From UBA3792 sp946185305 (GTDB taxonomy: Bacteria; Bacillota; Clostridia; Christensenellales; CAG-138), in the NCBI GenBank assembly GCA_946185305.1, contig CAMHJE010000037.1:1-18360 (forward strand): a DNA stretch of 18,360 nucleotides, in the 5' to 3' direction. A program made the position numbers and the translations under genes. Shown piece by piece: positions 1 through 6,432 of the stretch (within the stretch, counting starts at the first letter, position 1; each line of letters starts with the position of its first letter). The notes under the pieces were generated by a model, which had not been told where the DNA came from, did not search any database, and worked only from the letters and a program-made list of their open reading frames with translations.

Positions 1-768
1 GACCCGATGACTTCACTGAACCCGATCCGCACGATCGGCTCGCAGATCACCGAAGTCATTGAAAAGCATCAGCACGTTTCCCGTGCGGAGGCCAAGCATC
101 AGGCCATCGAGATGATGGAGCGCGTCGGCATTCCGAATGCGGCGAACCGGTTCGACGAGTATCCGTTCCAGTATTCGGGCGGCATGCGGCAGCGTATTGT
201 TATCGCAATCGCGCTGTCCTGCCAGCCGGAAATTTTGATCTGCGATGAGCCGACCACCGCGCTTGACGTAACGATTCAGGCGCAGATCATCGGCTTGATC
301 CGTGATTTGCAGCGCGAGCTGAAGTTCACGACGATCTATATCACGCACGACCTCGGCGTCGTTGCCAACGTAGCGGACCGCGTCGGCGTCATGTATGCTG
401 GGCAGATCATCGAATACGGCAACATCGAGGAAGTGTTCTTCGATCCGCGCCATCCGTATACGTGGGCGCTGCTGTCCAGCCTGCCGCAGCTCGGCGTGAA
501 GGGACAGGATTTGTACTACATCACGGGTACGCCGCCTTCGCTGTATAATACGATCAAGGGTGATGCATTTGCGCCGCGCAATCCGCACGCCTTAAAGATC
601 GACTTTGAGCAGGAGCCGCCGTTCTTCAAGGTCAGCGATACGCACTATGCCAAAACGTGGCTGCTCGACCCGCGGGCACCGAAGCTTGAAAAGCCGGAGG
701 TCATTCAGAATCTGCATGAGAAGATCAAGAAGATGACCGATAAGGGAGGTACGTTCCATGTCGAATGA
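1..768 (+). CDS. oppD: Oligopeptide ABC transporter ATP-binding protein OppD-type, 5'-truncated
   Basis: This is the C-terminal part of an OppD/DppD-type ATPase that energises uptake of oligopeptides or related solutes from the inner face of the membrane. The reading frame is open from base 1, beginning in the Q-loop motif (DPMTSLNP), so Walker A lies outside the window and the ATG at 7 is internal. Visible motifs are the signature SGGMRQR (nt 175 onward), Walker B ILICDEPT, the H-loop ITHDLG, and the C-terminal oligopeptide/dipeptide extension with HPYTWALLSSLPQ. Only about 43 residues separate the helix after the Q-loop from the signature motif, the normal spacing, unlike the paralogue at 8323. 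The four cysteines usual in the C-terminal extension of this family are absent. It overlaps the next gene by 11 nt, indicating coupled translation. The family is certain; the substrate is not known. Confidence 0.93.
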   Translation, partial: DPMTSLNPIRTIGSQITEVIEKHQHVSRAEAKHQAIEMMERVGIPNAANRFDEYPFQYSGGMRQRIVIAIALSCQPEILICDEPTTALDVTIQAQIIGLIRDLQRELKFTTIYITHDLGVVANVADRVGVMYAGQIIEYGNIEEVFFDPRHPYTWALLSSLPQLGVKGQDLYYITGTPPSLYNTIKGDAFAPRNPHALKIDFEQEPPFFKVSDTHYAKTWLLDPRAPKLEKPEVIQNLHEKIKKMTDKGGTFHVE

Positions 769-1729
769 AACTGCTAACAAAGAGGTCATCCTCTCCGTCA
801 AAAACGTGGAGATTTCCTTTGATACGGGCAACCGCAAGCATCCGTTTGTGGCGGTGAAGGATGCGAATTTCGATATCTACAGGGGCGAAACGTTTGCCCT
901 GGTCGGCGAGTCAGGCTCCGGCAAAACCACGCTCGGCCGCGCGATCATGCGCATCAATCCGCTCAGCAAGGGCGAGATTCTGTTTGAGGGCAAGCGCATT
1001 TCCGGCAAGATTTCCCGCGAGGAGGATCGGAATGTCGTCCGCAATATCCAGATGATCTTTCAGGATCCCGCTGCGTCGTTGAACGAGCGTGCCACGATTG
1101 AATACTGCGTTTCCGAGGGGCTTTACAACTTCCATCTGTATAAGGATGAAGCGGAGCGTATCGCCAAGGTCGATGCGGCGCTGAGGGACGTGGGCTTGCT
1201 GCCGGAGCATAAATCGCGCTATCCGCACGAGTTTTCCGGCGGACAGCGGCAGAGAGTCGGCATTGCGCGCGCGATGATCATGGACCCGAAGTTCATTGTC
1301 GCGGACGAACCGATCTCGGCGCTCGACGTGTCGATCCGTGCGCAGGTGCTGAATCTGATGAACAAGCTGAAGGCCGAAAAGAACCTGACGTATCTGTTCA
1401 TTGCGCATGACCTGTCCGTCGTTCGGTTCATTGCGGATCGTATCGCGGTCATTCACCTCGGCGAGATCGTGGAGATCGCGGATTCCGAAACGCTGTTCAA
1501 GTATCCGCTGCATCCGTACACGATTTCCCTGCTTTCGGCGGTCCCGATGCCCGACCCGGTTGTAGAACGGTACAGACGCGCTATTGTGTACGATCCGTCC
1601 AAGCTTGATCAGTCCGGCGCAGAACGGAAAATGCACGAAATAAGACCGGGCCACTTCGTCTTTGCTACGAGCAATGAACTGGTCCGGTATGAAGATAAGC
1701 TTTCTGCTTTGGAAAGAGAGAATGCTTAA
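758..1729 (+). CDS. oppF: Oligopeptide ABC transporter ATP-binding protein OppF-type
   Basis: A complete 323-residue ATPase, of usual length for OppF/DppF, expected to pair with the preceding OppD as the second nucleotide-binding subunit of the importer. Motifs in order are Walker A GESGSGKTT (50-58), Q-loop glutamine 102 in FQDP, signature SGGQRQR (160-166), Walker B with catalytic Glu184 in ADEP, H-loop His217, and the C-terminal HPYT segment at 252-255. The start is supported by GGAGGT at 745-750, 7 nt before the ATG. Only about 20 residues lie between the ISG turn and the Q-loop, so it lacks the helical insertion of its paralogue at 9815. Its stop codon overlaps that of the convergent small membrane gene by 3 nt. 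The permease and binding-protein genes of this first system must lie to the left of the window. Confidence 0.95.
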   Translation: MSNETANKEVILSVKNVEISFDTGNRKHPFVAVKDANFDIYRGETFALVGESGSGKTTLGRAIMRINPLSKGEILFEGKRISGKISREEDRNVVRNIQMIFQDPAASLNERATIEYCVSEGLYNFHLYKDEAERIAKVDAALRDVGLLPEHKSRYPHEFSGGQRQRVGIARAMIMDPKFIVADEPISALDVSIRAQVLNLMNKLKAEKNLTYLFIAHDLSVVRFIADRIAVIHLGEIVEIADSETLFKYPLHPYTISLLSAVPMPDPVVERYRRAIVYDPSKLDQSGAERKMHEIRPGHFVFATSNELVRYEDKLSALERENA

Positions 1730-2091
1730 AGGATGCCGTAGGCGATCACGGCTGCGGCGAGCAGATAGATGATACCCAGAAAGAGAGGATAGTTAAACGC
1801 TTCCTCTCTTTTTTGTGCTCTGTCTTCGAGATAGGTCGCAAAGCTTTCCATCACGCCCTTATGCGTGCCGCGTTTCATGACAAACTGTGTGATATCGAAA
1901 TCTCCATGCAGGTAAAGCGCATAAAAGATGCCGAGAATCAGCAGCAGCAGCGCAATGATCGTCATGGCGTCCGAAAAGATCTGTAAGCGATTATATTCGG
2001 AAATCCATGCCTTGACCGCAGGGTAGGCGAGTGTGATCATTATGTGGATCAGCAGCGGCCGCAGGCGGATGTTTTTGAAGCATTTCAGCAT
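1726..2091 (-). CDS. Small DUF3899-like membrane protein
   Basis: A 121-residue hydrophobic protein with three probable membrane segments, near residues 12-30, 41-61 and 101-120. A polar stretch between the last two contains the motif GDFDITQF and a charged helix (YLEDRAQKREEA). The SDA...G.F..G.FD arrangement and the final NYPLFLG-type segment resemble the DUF3899 family of small Firmicute membrane proteins, whose function is unknown. The start at 2091 was chosen over an upstream start at 2226 because GGAG lies 10 nt before it and the upstream stretch has no ribosome binding site. It converges on the first opp operon. A likely paralogue sits at 11175, after the second opp operon. Family assignment is from memory of the pattern and is moderately sure; the gene itself is likely real. 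Confidence 0.7.
   Translation of the reverse strand: MLKCFKNIRLRPLLIHIMITLAYPAVKAWISEYNRLQIFSDAMTIIALLLLILGIFYALYLHGDFDITQFVMKRGTHKGVMESFATYLEDRAQKREEAFNYPLFLGIIYLLAAAVIAYGIL
1780..1814 (+). terminator. Probable Rho-independent terminator of the first opp operon
   Basis: A 10-bp perfect inverted repeat (AAAGAGAGGA at 1780-1789, TCCTCTCTTT at 1802-1811, 12-nt loop) runs into a T-tract at 1809-1814 on the plus strand, 50 nt after the OppF stop codon. It is orientated to end the oppDF transcript. It lies inside the coding region of the convergent minus-strand gene. The stem is fairly AT-rich, so strength is uncertain. Confidence 0.55.
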
Positions 2092-2122
2092 CGGTGGGTT
2101 TCTCCATTCAATTCTTTTTATT

Positions 2123-2151
2123 ATTATGGCGCATTGCGGTGCCAAAAGCAA
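2123..2151 (-). promoter_or_regulatory. Candidate promoter for the DUF3899-like gene
   Basis: On the minus strand TTGCTT (2151-2146) and CATAAT (2128-2123) are separated by 17 nt. The -10 matches consensus at five of six positions and the -35 at three. It would start transcription about 25 nt before the chosen ATG at 2091. This is a weak prediction. Confidence 0.35.
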
Positions 2152-2280
2152 GGCGAAATTTTCACCTGTCCGAAGGGCGAGGCTCTGTCCGCACTCGGAA
2201 CACAATATTCTGTCCGGCACACACAAACAACCCGTCCCGTTTTTATCGCCGGAATATGCAAGGTGTTGGTAAAGTCCACG

Positions 2281-2306
2281 AAAAAAGATGAAAAAAGAAT
2301 AAAAAA
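2281..2306. promoter_or_regulatory. Three phased A6 tracts upstream of the opp promoter
   Basis: AAAAAA occurs at 2281-2286, 2291-2296 and 2301-2306, exactly 10 bp apart, ending 24 bp before the -35 element at 2331. A-tracts in phase with the helical repeat cause intrinsic DNA bending, and A-rich DNA here can also act as an UP element. The rest of 2092-2280 shows no gene I can support on either strand. Confidence 0.6.
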
Positions 2307-2330
2307 CCGATGCATGAAGGGATTATACAT

Positions 2331-2359
2331 TTGACAACCGATGGTTGAACTGCTATAAT
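2331..2359 (+). promoter_or_regulatory. Consensus sigma-70-type promoter of the second opp operon
   Basis: A perfect TTGACA (2331-2336) and perfect TATAAT (2354-2359) are separated by 17 nt, and TGC precedes the -10, giving an extended -10 as well. Transcription should begin near 2366, leaving a leader of about 112 nt before the lipoprotein ATG at 2478. This is the best promoter sequence in the window and implies high expression. Confidence 0.85.
2335..2347. promoter_or_regulatory. Inverted repeat in promoter spacer, possible operator
   Basis: CAACC-GAT-GGTTG forms a perfect 5-bp inverted repeat with a 3-bp centre. It lies from the last bases of the -35 element into the spacer of the opp promoter. 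A protein bound there would block RNA polymerase, so it is a candidate repressor site. No regulator gene is present nearby to link to it. Confidence 0.4.
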
Positions 2360-2435
2360 ATCGACAAGGTATTTCATATACTGTTCATAAATATACTCCG
2401 ATATTCTGCGTAGCATGCAAAAAAGTTTATCCAGT

Positions 2436-2454
2436 TTCTCAAGTGTCTTGAGAA
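2436..2454 (+). promoter_or_regulatory. Leader hairpin ahead of the binding-protein gene
   Basis: TTCTCAAG (2436-2443), loop TGT, and CTTGAGAA (2447-2454) form an 8-bp perfect hairpin in the leader, 10 nt before the AGGAGG at 2465-2470. No T-run follows, so it is not an intrinsic terminator. It could stabilise the mRNA or modulate translation. Confidence 0.5.
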
Positions 2455-2477
2455 GAATCAAAATAGGAGGAAACAAC

Positions 2478-5303
2478 ATGAAAAAGACGTTAGCAATGCT
2501 TCTGGCGCTTGTTATGGTTCTGAGCCTGGTTGTTGCCTGCGCTGGCAATACGACCCCCGCTCCGACCGCGACGGCGACGGACGCACCGAAGGCAGATGCG
2601 CCTGCGGCTGCGGCGACCGAAGCCCCCAAGGCGGAAGAGCCCGCTGCCGAGCCCACTGCAGAGCCCGAACCCGAGATTCCGTGGGACGGCGCTTACATGG
2701 ACAGAGACGACTTCAAGGCCTACACCAAGCATGACCTCGAAACCGTCGTTGCGGCGATTGAGGATCAGCTCGATGACGCGACCTATACAGCTGTGAAGGC
2801 TGCCAAGGAAGCGGGCGACGCTGCGATCGACGCTGCCAACACGCTCGCGGAAGTCCGCGGTGCGCACGACGATGCGTTCAAGGCCATCGTGGAAGCGATC
2901 CCTGTTGCGGACGGTATCTATTCCTTCAAGAAGGAAAACAATACCGAGCGCGGCAACATCCTCGGCATCCTCGAGCAGTTCGCGGTTGCGAAGGGCATCA
3001 CCGGTATCTCCCTGTTTGAGAACGGCGGCTACGTGATGTACAACCCGCGTATCACGCTCGGCACCGAGAACTACATCGTCGGTTATGGCTTCGGCATTCT
3101 GCCGGAGGGCAATATCACCGCTGATCTCGATTACGAAGCGAACGAAGCGTGGAAGCGTTACTATCACACCTCTGAAGCTTCCGACCCCGGCACGCTCAAC
3201 TATCTGAACGACCAGGGCTCTCAGGTCGGTGATCTGTACGGCTACATTGCCGCTTCCTACGTCACCAACTTCATGAACGAGACCAAGGACGGCTATGACT
3301 GGGTACCCGAGCTGGCCAAAACGAAGCCCATCGCGATGAACGATGACGACGGCGACGGCATGGCGACCCAGTGGCGCTACGAAGTCCGCACCGGCGCAGA
3401 CGGTCTGAAGTACAAGACCGGTTCCGAGCTCGAATCCCGTAAGGCGTTCGACGGCAGAGAAGTTGCGCTCGAAGACTACATCACCCCGTTCAAGCTCCTG
3501 CTCACGCAGGCCAACGGTCTGTATCGCGGCTCTGAAATGGCGAACAATTCCACCGGCGCATTCGTCGGCATCAAGGAATTCTATGACGGCACCGCAGACG
3601 GCTTCAAGCAGGATCTGTGGGACAAGGTCGGCATCAAGGCCTACGAAGAAGACGGCAAGAGCTACCTCGAGTTCACCTTCACCGAGGAGCAGACCCCGTT
3701 CTATGCGATGTACTACAGCGCCAGCTCGCTGTATATGCCGATTCCGCAGGACTTCATCGACCTCGTAACCGTTAAGAACTACCTCGGCTACAATTCCGAC
3801 AAGACCGAGACCCCTGTTGACAACACCCTGTCCCTCGGCGCCTACTATCTCGAGCGCTATGACCAGGATCAGCAGATCGTTTACGGCAAGAACCCGTACT
3901 ATGTCTTTGCGGACACCAAGTACGCCATCCCCGGCGTCCATGTGAAGATCTTCACCGCGGCTGCCGAAGATACCACCGCTACCTTGAACGAGTTCCTCGC
4001 GGGCCACTTCGATTCTTCCGGCATCCCGCAGGAGTACCTCAACGAGTACCGCAACGATCCGCGTACGCGCTCGACCACCGGTGACTCCAACTTCAAGCTC
4101 AACGTCAACGCGACCGACGCCGAAACTTGGGAATACCTGTTCGGTGAGAACGGCGTTGCGACCCAGACGCCGAAAGACAGCTACTGGGAAGTCAAACCGG
4201 CTCTCGGCAACAGCTACTTTGTCAAGGCTCTGAGCTACTCGATCGACAGACTGTCCTTCGCAAATGCGCGTGGCTCCATCCCGTCGGTTGACTACCTCTC
4301 CTCCAACTACATGATCGACCCGGAGAACGGTCTGTCCTACTCCGTGACCGATGCGCACAAGAAGGCCGTTGCTTCTCTGCTTGAGGATACCGACGGCTAC
4401 GGCTACAGCCTTGAGCTTGCCCGTGACTACTTCCGTTATGCTCTGACCGAGCTCGAAGCGGACGGCGCTTATACGCCGGGCACCAAGGAGAACCCGACAG
4501 TTATCAACCTTGAAATCGCGTGGATGTATGCGACCCATGAGGAGAACTACCACAACGAGATCAAGAACTACATGGAGACCGCGTTCAATGATGATTCCGT
4601 CTGCGGCGGTGTCTATAAGCTCTCCGTCAACTTCTGGGTTGGCAACGTCTGGTCCGATGTATACTACAACAAGCTGATGGTCGGTCAGTATGACCTTGGC
4701 TTCGGTTCCATCTCCGGTAACGCTCTGAACCCGTTGGACTTCGTCAGCGTCCTTTCCAGCGACCTGTCCATCTCCAACAGCTTCACCCTGAACTGGGGCA
4801 CCGACACGAACTCCGTCGACGTGTACCCGATCGTTTACAAGGGTCTGCGTTGGTCCTATGACGCCCTGTACACCGCTGCGAACTCCACCGCGGTTGTCGC
4901 CGGCGGCAAGAACTCCAAGGCTCTGAAGATCGACTACACCGACATCGTGAAGAACGACGACGGCACCTACACCGGCTCGTTCACGATCACGCCGGCTCTG
5001 CCCGATCAGACCACCGTCACGGTTGACGACGTTGTCTGCTGCAACTATGAGCGGTACTACAACGGCGACGGCACGTATGATGAGAAGTCGATCGAATTCA
5101 CGACCGAGAACAAGGATGGCGGCGTTGTTGTCGTGACCTTCACGGTTCCGGCGGATCTGGCTGCGGATTACGCAACCGGCAGCGGCACATCTGAGACCCC
5201 GACCGGCTACACCGGATTCGACCTCTACTATTCGTTCGACCTGGCTGGCAACACCACGTCCGGCGTTGTAGAATCTGTTGAAGATGCTTTCGTGATCGAA
5301 TAA
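2478..5303 (+). CDS. Oversized family 5 substrate-binding lipoprotein of the Opp system
   Basis: A 941-residue extracytoplasmic solute-binding lipoprotein that should capture peptides or similar ligands and deliver them to OppBC. Residues 1-20 are a lipoprotein signal with lipobox LVVAC and lipidated Cys21. Residues 24-68 are an Ala/Pro/Thr/Glu-rich tether. Residues about 75-142 are alanine- and acid-rich and probably helical. The family 5 core follows from about 176 (motif GGYVMYNPRI). The last 115 or so residues look beta-rich. Typical OppA proteins have 500-600 residues, so both ends and probably the core are expanded. The start at 2478 has AGGAGG 7 nt upstream; the longer in-frame start at 2415 would hide the signal peptide. 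A hairpin separates it from oppB, consistent with higher expression of the binding protein than of the permeases. Ligand unknown. Confidence 0.92.
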   Translation: MKKTLAMLLALVMVLSLVVACAGNTTPAPTATATDAPKADAPAAAATEAPKAEEPAAEPTAEPEPEIPWDGAYMDRDDFKAYTKHDLETVVAAIEDQLDDATYTAVKAAKEAGDAAIDAANTLAEVRGAHDDAFKAIVEAIPVADGIYSFKKENNTERGNILGILEQFAVAKGITGISLFENGGYVMYNPRITLGTENYIVGYGFGILPEGNITADLDYEANEAWKRYYHTSEASDPGTLNYLNDQGSQVGDLYGYIAASYVTNFMNETKDGYDWVPELAKTKPIAMNDDDGDGMATQWRYEVRTGADGLKYKTGSELESRKAFDGREVALEDYITPFKLLLTQANGLYRGSEMANNSTGAFVGIKEFYDGTADGFKQDLWDKVGIKAYEEDGKSYLEFTFTEEQTPFYAMYYSASSLYMPIPQDFIDLVTVKNYLGYNSDKTETPVDNTLSLGAYYLERYDQDQQIVYGKNPYYVFADTKYAIPGVHVKIFTAAAEDTTATLNEFLAGHFDSSGIPQEYLNEYRNDPRTRSTTGDSNFKLNVNATDAETWEYLFGENGVATQTPKDSYWEVKPALGNSYFVKALSYSIDRLSFANARGSIPSVDYLSSNYMIDPENGLSYSVTDAHKKAVASLLEDTDGYGYSLELARDYFRYALTELEADGAYTPGTKENPTVINLEIAWMYATHEENYHNEIKNYMETAFNDDSVCGGVYKLSVNFWVGNVWSDVYYNKLMVGQYDLGFGSISGNALNPLDFVSVLSSDLSISNSFTLNWGTDTNSVDVYPIVYKGLRWSYDALYTAANSTAVVAGGKNSKALKIDYTDIVKNDDGTYTGSFTITPALPDQTTVTVDDVVCCNYERYYNGDGTYDEKSIEFTTENKDGGVVVVTFTVPADLAADYATGSGTSETPTGYTGFDLYYSFDLAGNTTSGVVESVEDAFVIE

Positions 5304-5327
5304 CGAAATACAGACGGCTTAGTAAGG

Positions 5328-5358
5328 GCGATGGAGCCGAAGCATTCGGCTCCATCGC
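5328..5358 (+). terminator. 14-bp perfect hairpin between binding protein and permease genes
   Basis: GCGATGGAGCCGAA (5328-5341) and TTCGGCTCCATCGC (5345-5358) pair perfectly around a 3-nt loop, 24 nt after the lipoprotein stop. Only TT-G-T follows, so termination would be partial at most. This is a common place for an attenuator or a 3'-end stabiliser that keeps binding-protein mRNA more abundant than permease mRNA. Confidence 0.75.
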
Positions 5359-5394
5359 TTGTCGGTTAACTGGCCTTGGGAAAGGGGGATTTCT

Positions 5395-6432
5395 ATGGGG
5401 AAGTATGTCCTGAAGAGAATCGGACTTGCATTTCTCACCACATTTATCATCCTGTCTTTGACGTTCATTCTCGTCAAACTGCTTCCGTTTGAGCGCCCGA
5501 TCGGCGGCGATCAGCAGCAGATCGCATATTTTGACAGACAGTATCATCTGGGATACGTCTACCGTTTTGAAAAGGAGACGCCGCAGTACGGGGATTATCT
5601 GTATAAATCACCGTCGGATCGCGGCCGCGCTTTCTATTATTATCAGGTTCCGGTTTTAGAGCAGTACGGAAACTGGCTCAAAAATGTGATTACCCGTTGG
5701 GACTGGGGTTACAGCAAGACCTTCCAGCCGAATGTTTCCGCTTCGGTCATCATCATGTCCCGTATCGGCTACTCTATTCGCTTGAATATTTTCTCGGTCA
5801 TTTTCTCGGTGCCGATCGGTATTCTCCTCGGCATCTGGGCTGCGTTGAAGAAAAACAGCCTCACGGACCATACGATCTCAACGCTCGTCATGGTTTTCAT
5901 TTCGATACCGAGTTTTGTATTGATTTCATTTGTTCTGCGGATCTTCTGTTATGGACTGGATTGGCTGCCGTCCTCGTGGCCGCCGGATACGGCGCCGCTT
6001 GCGGCGAAGGTCAAGGGCTACATCATTCCGGTGTTCTGCCTGTCGTTCGGTTCGATCTGCGGCTATTGCCGTTTCACCCGTGCGGAGCTGTGCGAGGTTA
6101 TGGAAAGCGATTACCTGCTGCTGGCACGCACCAAGGGTTTGACGCGTCGGCAGGCAATCGTTCGTCATGCGCTGAAAAACGCCATGGTTCCGATTTTCCC
6201 GTCGATCCTCGCGGAGTTCATCGGCATCCTCGGCGGCTCGATGATCCTCGAATCGCTCTACGGCATTCCGGGCATCGGCAAGCTGTTCGTGCTGTCGCTG
6301 AACTATAAGGACTATGATATTCTGTTCGTCGATATGGCGATCTTCACGACAATCAGCCTGCTGGCGGGCGTCGTGCTCGACCTCAGCTACGGCTTCATTG
6401 ATCCGAGAATCAGAATGGGGGCGAAGAAATAA
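5395..6432 (+). CDS. oppB: Oligopeptide ABC transporter permease OppB-type
   Basis: A 345-residue membrane permease, one half of the translocation channel for the ligand delivered by the upstream lipoprotein. The first membrane segment is at about 8-30. A loop of about 90 residues (31-120) rich in Tyr and Trp follows, which should face outside. Further segments lie near 128-150, 162-183, 208-225, 270-286 and 311-332. The EAA loop that contacts the ATPases is at about 234-262 (ARTKGLTRRQAIVRHALKNA), followed by the typical ESLYGIPGIGKL and FIDPRIR motifs. The ATG at 5395 was chosen because AAAGGGGG lies 6 nt upstream; a TTG start at 5359 would begin inside the hairpin. Its stop overlaps the next start (TAATG). 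The assignment to the OppB branch is firm. Confidence 0.94.
   Translation: MGKYVLKRIGLAFLTTFIILSLTFILVKLLPFERPIGGDQQQIAYFDRQYHLGYVYRFEKETPQYGDYLYKSPSDRGRAFYYYQVPVLEQYGNWLKNVITRWDWGYSKTFQPNVSASVIIMSRIGYSIRLNIFSVIFSVPIGILLGIWAALKKNSLTDHTISTLVMVFISIPSFVLISFVLRIFCYGLDWLPSSWPPDTAPLAAKVKGYIIPVFCLSFGSICGYCRFTRAELCEVMESDYLLLARTKGLTRRQAIVRHALKNAMVPIFPSILAEFIGILGGSMILESLYGIPGIGKLFVLSLNYKDYDILFVDMAIFTTISLLAGVVLDLSYGFIDPRIRMGAKK

Noticed and set aside
2092..2226. N-terminal extension of the DUF3899-like gene with a CSECG zinc-ribbon-like motif
   Set aside because: There is no ribosome binding site at 2226, while the internal ATG at 2091 has one; the putative promoter also lies inside this stretch. The Cys pair looks accidental.
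2490..4553. Minus-strand open frame of 687 codons opposite the binding lipoprotein
   Set aside because: It is antisense to a protein with a clear signal peptide and family core. Its composition (Val, Arg, Gly, Leu rich) is typical of shadow frames in GC-rich DNA, and no domain or ribosome binding site is visible.
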